Source: Acidithiobacillus sp. (GTDB taxonomy: Bacteria > Pseudomonadota > Gammaproteobacteria > Acidithiobacillales > Acidithiobacillaceae). Taken from it: a DNA stretch of 16,279 nt. Positions 1 through 6,033 of this stretch are shown here, piece by piece. The position numbers and the translations under genes are program-made. The notes beneath the pieces were generated by a model that was given only the letters and a program-made list of their open reading frames with translations, was not told the origin of the DNA and ran no database searches. Location of the stretch: NCBI GenBank assembly GCA_028065135.1, contig JAPTWR010000128.1, forward strand, positions 1-16,279, read 5' to 3'. Every line of letters begins with the position of its first letter. The stretch's first letter is position 1.

Positions 1-1169
1 TTCGCGGTCTTGTCCAGAACGCTGGGCAGATTGGTGGCGTCGATCTTCTTGAGGTCCTGATCAGGCGCAAACTGCATGGCCAGGAAACCATAACCCATGT
101 CGTTTTCGTACTGCTTGAAGGTGGCCAAGGCCTGGGTGTTGCCATGATCCAGGTTGTACGCCTTCAGCGCGATCATGGCCTTGATGCCATTGGCAATCTT
201 TGGCTTGGCTTCCTGTTCCAGCTGGATGATGCCGGGAATGACCATTGACTCGGAGTGGGTCAGCAGCGGTGTAAGGATATACGGGATGGAAATCGCGAAG
301 AGATTTTTCTGCTCGCTGCGGCTGGGGATGGCGATGAGGTTCCAGGACGCGGACACCGTGTTGTAATCCGTGTTCCAGATGGCTTCCATGGCCGCCAGCT
401 TGGTGGGTTGTTTATGAGCATCAATGTAGCCCAGGGCGTCACCCAGGGTAATGACGCCGATGCTGGAAATCACACCGAAGAGCGTGGCGATCCGAAAGGA
501 ACGCAACGCCATATCTTTCCGCTTGTTGGTCAGCATGTAATAAGCGCTGACGCCCATGACAAACATGGAGCCGGTTACATAACCTGCGATGGAGGTATGG
601 ACAAACTTGGCCTGGGCATCGGGATTGAAGATCAGGTCGACAAAGCTGGAAAATTGCATCCGCATGGTATTGGGATCAAAAGTGCCACCCACCGGGTTCT
701 GCATAAAACCGTTGGCAATGAGAATCCACAATGCAGAAAGGTTGGAACCAAGAGCAACCAGATAGGTGACCACGAGGTGCGCCTTGCGGCTGATGCGGTC
801 CCAGCCGAAGAACATCACACCGACAAAGGTGGATTCCATGAAGAAGGCCATCAGCCCCTCAATGGCCAGCGGGGTACCGAAAATATCGCCCACGAAGTGG
901 GAGTACATGGACCAGTTGGTCCCGAATTCAAACTCCATGGTCAGGCCGGTAGCGACGCCCAGGGCGAAGTTGATGCCGAAGAGCTTGCCCCAGAACTGGG
1001 TCATTTCTTTATATATCTGTTTGCCGGTGATGACATACACCGTTTCCATGGTGGCCAGAATAAAGCTCATACCCAGGGTGAGTGGTACAAATAAGAAGTG
1101 GTAGAGAGCGGTCAGCGCGAACTGCAGGCGCGATAGCTCCACCACCGTGGGATTGATCAACATGTCCAT
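1..1169 (-). CDS. cydA: Cytochrome bd ubiquinol oxidase subunit I (3' end missing)
   Basis: Membrane subunit of the bd-type quinol oxidase, which oxidises quinol and reduces O2 to water without pumping protons. I translated this frame by hand: about 389 residues are present and the C-terminal third lies outside the window. The N-terminus has the expected ALYHFLFVPLTLG segment with the heme b595 His (residue 24), followed by the hallmark TGLTMEFEFGTNWS, then GWDRISRKAH and HTSIAGYVTGSMF with the heme b558 His. The stretch after this (HSESMVIPGI, KIANGIKAMIALKAYN, NDMGYGFLAMQFAPD) resembles the quinol-binding Q loop of E. coli CydA, suggesting the long-loop type. The start at 1169 is set by a strong TAGGAGGT site 5 bp upstream. 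The gene lies 10 bp behind the dioxygenase-like gene on the same strand, so the two are probably one operon; cydB would be expected beyond the edge. Confidence 0.95.
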   Translation of the reverse strand, partial: MDMLINPTVVELSRLQFALTALYHFLFVPLTLGMSFILATMETVYVITGKQIYKEMTQFWGKLFGINFALGVATGLTMEFEFGTNWSMYSHFVGDIFGTPLAIEGLMAFFMESTFVGVMFFGWDRISRKAHLVVTYLVALGSNLSALWILIANGFMQNPVGGTFDPNTMRMQFSSFVDLIFNPDAQAKFVHTSIAGYVTGSMFVMGVSAYYMLTNKRKDMALRSFRIATLFGVISSIGVITLGDALGYIDAHKQPTKLAAMEAIWNTDYNTVSASWNLIAIPSRSEQKNLFAISIPYILTPLLTHSESMVIPGIIQLEQEAKPKIANGIKAMIALKAYNLDHGNTQALATFKQYENDMGYGFLAMQFAPDQDLKKIDATNLPSVLDKTA

Positions 1170-1174
1170 GAATT

Positions 1175-1182
1175 ACCTCCTA
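1175..1182 (-). promoter_or_regulatory. Ribosome binding site of cydA overlapping the upstream stop codon
   Basis: Read on the minus strand, TAGGAGGT precedes the cydA ATG by 5 bases, and its first three bases are the TAG stop of the upstream gene. This near-perfect Shine-Dalgarno suggests cydA translation is efficient and coupled to termination of the upstream gene. Confidence 0.75.
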
Positions 1183-1914
1183 CAAAGAAGCCGGAATATT
1201 CCGACCGGGCATGTAATGGTGCACATCTTTCTCCTGTGCCCCTATTTTGTTTACATCACTTTTACGAGTTACTTCTACTGAAGACTTCTCCGGCAACAAG
1301 AGCGCACAACTGCGCAAGAACGCGCCCTTGCCCCGTTGATTGTTAAACCAGTTGTCCTTGCGGCGGAGTTCCTCAATGCTGGTGAGGCGCCGACCTTTGC
1401 TTTCCAGACCCGGGTAGATCAGGGTTTCCCCAGGGAAACTGAGCAAACTTTGGGTGATGCTGTGATACAGGGTTTGCGGATCGCTCTGGCTGGTACAGGG
1501 GGCCGCACCGGTGGCCAGCAGGGTCATCCCGGTGAAGAGACGATCTTCCCACCAATAGGTGACCGCGCAGGGGCTGAGCCCCGGCGTGTGCAGCACCCGC
1601 AGACTTTCCTCTCCGAAATAGAGGACATCACCATGCCGCATGCGCAGGTCGATGTGCTCATCGGTGACGCTCTCGTGAGCGACAATCCGGGCGCCGCTGT
1701 GTTCCTTCAATACGGTAGCCGCGGCGATATGGACGGGTTCATGGTGGGTCTGCAGTATATACCGCAGATCGAGGCCACGCTCGATCATGAACGCCTCCAG
1801 CGTGTCGACGTGTGTCGGCATGGGGTCGATGATGACGGTCTCGCGGGTGACGGGGTCACCCAGCAGATAGCTCAGGTGGCCGCCCTTGGGGGTGCATAGT
1901 TGTCTGAAAATCAT
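1180..1914 (-). CDS. Persulfide dioxygenase (ETHE1)-like metallo-beta-lactamase fold protein with degenerate metal site
   Basis: A 244-residue protein of the ETHE1/persulfide dioxygenase family by order of motifs: it starts MIFRQL, continues with SYLLGDP and VIIDPM, has the THHEPVH box at 56-62, TPGLSPCAVT at 110-119, LFTGMTLL at 126-133, TLYHSI at 148-153 and LIYPGLESKG at 165-174. In active members these boxes read THxHxDH, SPGHTPG, FTGD and YP(A/G)HDY. Here the second His and the Asp of the first box are Glu59 and Val61, the His of TPGH is Leu113, the Asp of FTGD is Met130 and the last His is Leu170; the GCGRTDF segment is also gone. Of the iron ligands of human ETHE1 (H79, H135, D154) only the first remains, as His57. 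I therefore infer no dioxygenase activity. The reading frame is open to position 2076, but family alignment and the sigma-54 promoter at 1954-1969 (start site near 1943) put the real start at 1914. Probably co-transcribed with cydA. Confidence 0.85.
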   Translation of the reverse strand: MIFRQLCTPKGGHLSYLLGDPVTRETVIIDPMPTHVDTLEAFMIERGLDLRYILQTHHEPVHIAAATVLKEHSGARIVAHESVTDEHIDLRMRHGDVLYFGEESLRVLHTPGLSPCAVTYWWEDRLFTGMTLLATGAAPCTSQSDPQTLYHSITQSLLSFPGETLIYPGLESKGRRLTSIEELRRKDNWFNNQRGKGAFLRSCALLLPEKSSVEVTRKSDVNKIGAQEKDVHHYMPGRNIPASL

Positions 1915-1953
1915 ATCGCCCGTCCCTGTCGAGTATTTGGACATCAGAGTATT

Positions 1954-1969
1954 AGCAATCTCTGTGCCA
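1954..1969 (-). promoter_or_regulatory. Sigma-54 (-24/-12) promoter of the dioxygenase-like gene and cydA
   Basis: On the minus strand the site reads TGGCAC, five bases, TTGCT, an exact match to the RpoN consensus. With the C of the GC element at -12, transcription would start near 1943, giving a leader of about 29 bases before the ATG at 1914. It requires an enhancer-binding activator, and one is encoded divergently next door. A match this exact is unlikely by chance in a window of this size. Confidence 0.85.
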
Positions 1970-1975
1970 TTATTT

Positions 1976-1992
1976 GATAATAGTCTATTATC
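1976..1992. promoter_or_regulatory. Perfect 17-bp palindrome, operator candidate
   Basis: GATAATAGTCTATTATC is a perfect inverted repeat with a single central base. It sits immediately upstream of the sigma-54 promoter, at about -33 to -49 relative to the predicted start. The arms begin and end with GATAAT/ATTATC, the hexamer of Fur-type boxes, though the spacing between hexamers (5) is not that of the classical Fur site (1). It could bind the divergent activator, a Fur-family protein, or a repressor; the position is closer than usual for an enhancer site. Confidence 0.55.
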
Positions 1993-2009
1993 CTGGCGCC
2001 CTTTGAAAG

Positions 2010-2022
2010 GATAATGATAAAC
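2010..2022. promoter_or_regulatory. GATAAT direct repeat, Fur-like half site
   Basis: GATAATGATAAAC carries one full GATAAT hexamer followed by GATAA, matching the first 11 bases of the classical Fur consensus; the third, inverted hexamer is missing. Together with the palindrome 18 bp away this makes four GATAAT-type elements in 45 bp of the divergent control region. Iron or other metal control is possible but unproven. Confidence 0.3.
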
Positions 2023-2132
2023 AGATCGTTGTATTTTATTTGTAGGGCTGTTCATGTGCTCTATAGTCGCTGTCATGGCTGGTGCCTCAGTGCGGGTGCC
2101 AAAAATGGCAGTTTCGGATTGGCAGGTGCTGT

Positions 2133-2138
2133 TATAAT
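2133..2138 (+). promoter_or_regulatory. Possible -10 element for the divergent activator gene
   Basis: A perfect TATAAT lies about 80 bp upstream of the activator ATG. No good -35 is present at 16-18 bp. A perfect TTGACA overlaps it at 2138-2143 but has only a weak -10 (GAGGAT) 17 bp downstream. Either could be the housekeeping promoter of the activator gene. Confidence 0.3.
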
Positions 2139-2219
2139 TGACATGCGCGCGGTGAGAGGTGAGGATGTGCCCGTTGCACCGGTCTCGAGTCCGTGTGCGG
2201 AGGGTGTGGAGGAGGGGGT

Positions 2220-3575
2220 ATGACGGATTTGCTCAGACAGTTGCGGGCGGAAATGACATCGTTGCTGGACTGTTTCAGCGCCCCGGCTGTGCTGCTGTGT
2301 GCAGATTACTCCGTTCTCGCCGCCAACCAGGCTTATCGGCGGGTCTTCGGCGACGGCAAGCCCCTGCAGGGGCGGCGCTGTTACGAAATCATGGAGGACG
2401 CCGGTTACTCCTGTCGTCAGGGAGGCAATCATTGCCCCCTCGACGCCTGCCAAAGCTCCGGTACCGGCCAGCATGTGGTGCACAGCAATACCTCCGGAAA
2501 CGCGCAGATCGATCTCTACCCTATCCGTAATGATAGCGCTAAAGTCGTCTACTTTCTTGAACTGCTGACCCTGGCACCGCAATCGACGGCGTTGCCTGCC
2601 CCCGCCATGGTCGGCAACTCCCCTGTCTGGCGGGACGTGGCCAGGCTTATCCGCCGGGCGGCGCCCAGTGATGCCGCCGTATTACTGCTTGGTGAGTCCG
2701 GTACGGGTAAGGAACTGGCCGCTGCAGCCGTACATCGGGCCAGTCACTGTCGGAACGGGCCTTTTGTAGCGGTGGATTGTTCCGGGTTGTCCGAAACGCT
2801 CTTTGAGAGCGAACTCTTCGGTCATGAAAAAGGGGCATTTACGGGCGCGCATTCGCGCAAAACCGGTCTGGTGGAGGCGGCCGACGGGGGCACCCTTTTT
2901 CTCGACGAAGTCGGTGATATTCCGCTCAGTCTACAGGTGAAACTCCTGCGTCTGCTGGAAACGGGGCATTTCCGGCGGGTAGGGGGCGTGGAGCCGATCC
3001 GTTCGCAGTTCCGCCTGGTCTCGGCCACGCACCGCCCGCTAGAAAAAATGGTCGCGGAGGAGCGCTTCCGGCAGGATCTGTATTACCGTCTGAATACATT
3101 TCCGATCACGCTGCCCGCGCTGCGGGAGCGCCTGGAGGATGTGCCCTTGCTGGCGGAAGCCATCCTGCAACGGCTGTCGGTGGCCAGGGGGCTGCACCTT
3201 CACGCCGATACGCTGGAACTGCTGCGCCGTTATAACTATCCCGGCAACATTCGTGAACTGCGCAACATTCTCGAGCGTGCGGCGCTACTGGCCGACGATG
3301 TCTGGATTCTTCCGGAACACCTGCCTGCAAACCTTCAGTATTCGCCAATGCAGGAATCCGGCCCGGCTTCGCCTTTGACGGGCCGGCAGCCCATACCCGG
3401 TGTTGGCGAAATCATTCCATTGGCGGATCTGGAAGCACAATACCTGCGCTGGGCGCGGGGAAATTATGGTGGCGATCGCCGCGGCCTGGCGCAGCGTCTG
3501 GGGGTAAGCGAGCGAACCTTGTACCGCAAGCTGGACGCACTGAGGAGTAATACCGGGCATGCCGTTGAATCCTGA
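2220..3575 (+). CDS. fisR: FisR-like sigma-54 enhancer-binding activator with cysteine-bearing PAS-like sensor domain
   Basis: A 451-residue transcription activator in three parts. Residues 1-120 form a PAS-like sensor with Cys54, Cys65, Cys72 and Cys77. The AAA+ domain (about 130-360) has Walker A GESGTGKE at 158-165, the sigma-54 contact loop GAFTGA at 205-210, Walker [12 protein letters not shown], and the [15 protein letters not shown] segment. The C-terminus carries a Fis-type helix-turn-helix ([16 protein letters not shown]). The 11- and 7-residue spacing of Cys54/65/72 equals that of Cys53/64/71, which, as I recall, sense sulfane sulfur in FisR of Cupriavidus, the activator of persulfide dioxygenase and sulfide:quinone reductase genes. 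The start at 2220 was chosen over the in-frame GTG at 2193 because of the GGAGGAGGGGG ribosome site just before it. Divergent to an operon with a perfect sigma-54 promoter, its most likely target. Confidence 0.9.
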   Translation: MTDLLRQLRAEMTSLLDCFSAPAVLLCADYSVLAANQAYRRVFGDGKPLQGRRCYEIMEDAGYSCRQGGNHCPLDACQSSGTGQHVVHSNTSGNAQIDLYPIRNDSAKVVYFLELLTLAPQSTALPAPAMVGNSPVWRDVARLIRRAAPSDAAVLLLGESGTGKELAAAAVHRASHCRNGPFVAVDCSGLSETLFESELFGHEKGAFTGAHSRKTGLVEAADGGTLFLDEVGDIPLSLQVKLLRLLETGHFRRVGGVEPIRSQFRLVSATHRPLEKMVAEERFRQDLYYRLNTFPITLPALRERLEDVPLLAEAILQRLSVARGLHLHADTLELLRRYNYPGNIRELRNILERAALLADDVWILPEHLPANLQYSPMQESGPASPLTGRQPIPGVGEIIPLADLEAQYLRWARGNYGGDRRGLAQRLGVSERTLYRKLDALRSNTGHAVES

Positions 3576-4215
3576 CATCTGGCCGGAGGGTCTGTTGACA
3601 CGCCCCGGTTGCCAAGCGGGAGCACCTTGCGTTGTGCTCCTGCACGGTCTTGGTGCCTCCATGGAAGACCTCGCCGGGATGGCGGATATGGTGGACCCGG
3701 AGAGTCGGTTCCGCTGGCTGTTTCCCAATGCGCCGGTGCGCCCGGTGCATGTCAACGGAGACCGGCCGATGCGGGCCTGGTATGACGTTTATGGTTTCGG
3801 CGGGCAGTCTGCCGAAGACACCGAGGGATTACAGGACATGGCGTCGCGGCTCGGCGCACTGCTGGATCACGAGGCTGGCAGCGGACCGGCCGTCATTCTG
3901 GGTGGATTCTCCCAGGGGGGCGCCATGTCGCTCTATACCGCACTACACGCAGGCTACGCGGCCCGCGCGGTACTGGCCCTCAGTGCCTACCTGCCGTTGC
4001 GTGCCCGCGTGCCGGTGGCGACGCCCGAGTCGCCGCCGGTATTCTGGGCGCACGGGCAGCAAGATGCCGTCCTGCCCATTTCCTATATGGAGATCGCCCG
4101 GCAGCTACTGGCCGCGTCGGGCTATGCGGTCAGTACTCACCGCTACCCCATGGGCCACACCCTTTGTGAAGACGAACTGCTGGATTTGCGTAGCTTTCTG
4201 TATACCCTCGATTAA
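3559..4215 (+). CDS. Carboxylesterase/phospholipase family alpha/beta hydrolase
   Basis: A 218-residue serine hydrolase of the carboxylesterase/lysophospholipase (YpfH- or EstB-like) family. Visible motifs are the oxyanion-hole segment VVLLHGLGAS (25-34), the WYDVYGF segment (74-80), the nucleophile elbow GGFSQGG with Ser118, the acid Asp169 in HGQQDAVLP, and His200 in PMGHTLC, in the correct order and spacing for a catalytic triad. There is no signal peptide, so it acts in the cytoplasm. The gene overlaps the 3' end of the activator gene by 17 bp in another frame, with GAGGAG about 11 bases before its ATG, indicating translational coupling. The physiological substrate cannot be read from the sequence. 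Confidence 0.88.
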   Translation: MPLNPDIWPEGLLTRPGCQAGAPCVVLLHGLGASMEDLAGMADMVDPESRFRWLFPNAPVRPVHVNGDRPMRAWYDVYGFGGQSAEDTEGLQDMASRLGALLDHEAGSGPAVILGGFSQGGAMSLYTALHAGYAARAVLALSAYLPLRARVPVATPESPPVFWAHGQQDAVLPISYMEIARQLLAASGYAVSTHRYPMGHTLCEDELLDLRSFLYTLD

Positions 4216-5630
4216 TCGGAGGGCCCAAAGATCTGTTCTTCGAGACCCCAACGCGCCGCCAGTGTTTCGGTGGCGTTTACCAGTTCTTCTGCGCGGGAAG
4301 GGTGGTTGGTGCGAGTTTCGACGATCCTGCGCAGCGTCCCGTCGTGGTCGCCGCCATCGGCAAGCAAATGAATCAATTCGCCGGCATCCCGCCCGACGAT
4401 TTCACCGCCAAGCAGTTCGCCGCTGTCCATGTCAGCCAGAAGGCGGACAAAGCCAACGCCGTCGTCCTGCCCCAGTGCGCGTGGTGAAGTCTCAAAAGCC
4501 GCAAAACCAACCGCGGGTTCAAAACCTGCGTCCTCGGCCGCTTCGTCATCCATACCGATACGCGCGAGTTCCACTGCGGAATACACCAGTTCCGGCACCC
4601 AGAGCGGGTCGCGTTCCTGCTTTTCGGTGCTGAGCAGGTTGTGGATGACTATCCGGGCGTCGTTGAGAGCCTGGTTGGCATTCATGATCGGTCCGACAGC
4701 GTCGCCAATGGCATAGATGCCGGGCTCTCCGGTCTCCAGGGCGGCGTCGGTCTGCACGAATCCATGATCGTCCAGGGTGATACGAGTGTTTTCCAGACCC
4801 AATCCTTCGGTGTAGGCATGGCGTCCGGTGGCGAGCAGCACCCAATCGCCATGGACCGGCTTCCCTTGGTCGTCGAAGACGGTCACGCCCTCGGTCGTCG
4901 TCTCCATGCGGTGGATCCTGAACCCGGACTGTGGATGGATACCCAATCCGGCCAGCGCCGCATGGAGTGTATCCCTGGCCTGCGGCGAATAGCGGGTGTG
5001 GGCGAGAGGCGTGGAGTGCACCAGCCATTCCACCTGTTTGCCGAGCTGGGTAAAAATATACGCAAACTCGGTGCCGATAACCCCTCCACCCACCAGGATC
5101 ACCCGATCTCCGTGCGGGACGCCGTTGTCATAGAGCATGTCGCTGGTCAGCACTTTGCCAGCTGCCGGAACGATTCCCCGGGGCAGGGATGGCGTCGATC
5201 CGGTGGCGATGATGCTGGTTTCCGTATGGATTTCCACCAGTCCGTCGACCCCTTCAACAGCGATGCGCCGGGCGTCCAGGAAGCTGCCCGTGCCGTCGTA
5301 AAGATGTATCCCGAGGCGCTTGAGGTAGGCAAGATAGCTGCTACGGACGGTCTCCACCACATCGTGCTGATGCTGCCAGGCTTGCGTCATATTTCCCTTC
5401 AGCACCGGACCCACCACCCCCCGCTTTTGGAAATGACGACTTTGCTCTATCCATTTTGCCGTTTCATGCCAGTCCTTTTTAGGGACACAGCCCCGATTGA
5501 GACAGGTTCCTCCCCAGGTCTTTCTCTCGATAATCGCGGTTCTTTTGCCGCGCAGAGCCGCCAGAACTGCCGCACGATAACCGCCGGGGCCACTGCCGAT
5601 AATGGTGACATCATAGTTGTCCGTACTCAT
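4212..5630 (-). CDS. Pyridine nucleotide-disulfide oxidoreductase (dihydrolipoamide dehydrogenase / glutathione reductase type)
   Basis: A 472-residue flavoprotein. It has the FAD-binding GSGPGG at 12-17, the redox-active disulfide Cys43/Cys48 in GGTCLNRGCVPKK, ATG motif IATGSTP near 141-147, the nucleotide-binding GGGVIG at 181-186, the second FAD contact GIYAIGDAVG, and a C-terminal dimerisation domain with the catalytic His443 and Glu in NHPSRAEEL. The GCVPKK and HPSxxEEL motifs resemble glutathione reductase as much as dihydrolipoamide dehydrogenase, but the arginine pair that binds NADPH phosphate in glutathione reductase is not obvious. The substrate is therefore open. No 2-oxoacid dehydrogenase subunit or lipoyl protein gene is adjacent. 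GGAAGG lies 5 bases upstream of the ATG. Its stop codon overlaps that of the convergent esterase gene. Confidence 0.85.
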   Translation of the reverse strand: MSTDNYDVTIIGSGPGGYRAAVLAALRGKRTAIIERKTWGGTCLNRGCVPKKDWHETAKWIEQSRHFQKRGVVGPVLKGNMTQAWQHQHDVVETVRSSYLAYLKRLGIHLYDGTGSFLDARRIAVEGVDGLVEIHTETSIIATGSTPSLPRGIVPAAGKVLTSDMLYDNGVPHGDRVILVGGGVIGTEFAYIFTQLGKQVEWLVHSTPLAHTRYSPQARDTLHAALAGLGIHPQSGFRIHRMETTTEGVTVFDDQGKPVHGDWVLLATGRHAYTEGLGLENTRITLDDHGFVQTDAALETGEPGIYAIGDAVGPIMNANQALNDARIVIHNLLSTEKQERDPLWVPELVYSAVELARIGMDDEAAEDAGFEPAVGFAAFETSPRALGQDDGVGFVRLLADMDSGELLGGEIVGRDAGELIHLLADGGDHDGTLRRIVETRTNHPSRAEELVNATETLAARWGLEEQIFGPSD

Positions 5631-5640
5631 AAAACCTTCC

Positions 5641-6005
5641 TAGTCAATATGATATAATTCATTCGTAAGGTTATTGATCATGTTGCTGGCTGCGCGTTGT
5701 CGCGTCGATAGATTGAATTCCATGGTGGAGCGAATGCAGGTTCAGGATTATTTTGTTGTTTATCAGCGACTATTACCCCTAGCCATTTTTATAGTTGGAA
5801 GGCGTCATTTATAGAACTCGTCCATGGATGTCTGACGATACTATAATACTTTCATTGCGCTATGAAGTATGTTTTGAATCCGTCCGCAAGAGATGCGGTT
5901 CTGCGCGGTGGATTTTCTGGTCATCTTTCCGATGACGTCGGGCACAAGCGACAAAATCAAGCCTCAAAAAATAAATAAACATTAAAAATTAATATGTTGC
6001 AAGTA
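5641..6005. promoter_or_regulatory. AT-rich divergent control region with three imperfect dyads and an IHF-like site
   Basis: No gene is visible in this stretch. Three short dyads follow one another: ACTTTCAT...ATGAAGT at 5848-5868 (one bulged base), CCGCA-AGAGA-TGCGG at 5884-5898, and GTCATC-TTTCC-GATGAC at 5920-5936, with centres 33 and 37 bp apart. They lie about 95-185 bp upstream of the predicted opgG start site, the usual place for enhancer-binding activator sites. Between them and the promoter is an A-rich tract (5951-5998) containing AATCAA at 5955-5960, half of an IHF consensus. The oxidoreductase gene must also be transcribed leftwards from here; AT-rich sequence at about 5650-5662 could be its -10 region. 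Confidence 0.4.
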
Positions 6006-6021
6006 TGGCACAGGTATTGCT
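6006..6021 (+). promoter_or_regulatory. Sigma-54 (-24/-12) promoter upstream of opgG
   Basis: TGGCAC, five bases, TTGCT: an exact RpoN consensus, identical in its fixed positions to the site at 1954-1969. With C6020 at -12, transcription would begin near 6031-6034, essentially at the opgG ATG (6034). Confidence 0.75.
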
Positions 6022-6033
6022 TCCTGTTCTGTC

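Noticed and set aside
255..1094. 279-residue open frame on the plus strand
   Set aside because: It lies antisense to cydA, whose conserved motifs on the minus strand are unmistakable; the plus-strand translation has no recognisable family features.
1915..2076. N-terminal extension of the dioxygenase-like protein (start at 2076 or 1944)
   Set aside because: The extension contains the sigma-54 promoter and the palindrome, lies upstream of the predicted transcript start, and has no counterpart in the family, whose proteins begin near MIFRQL.
3632..4633. 333-residue open frame on the plus strand
   Set aside because: Rich in Arg, Cys, Trp and Pro as typical of a shifted frame in GC-rich DNA; it overlaps the esterase with its intact catalytic triad.
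4641..5657. 338-residue open frame on the plus strand
   Set aside because: Antisense to the flavoprotein gene, which has complete FAD, disulfide and nucleotide-binding motifs on the other strand.
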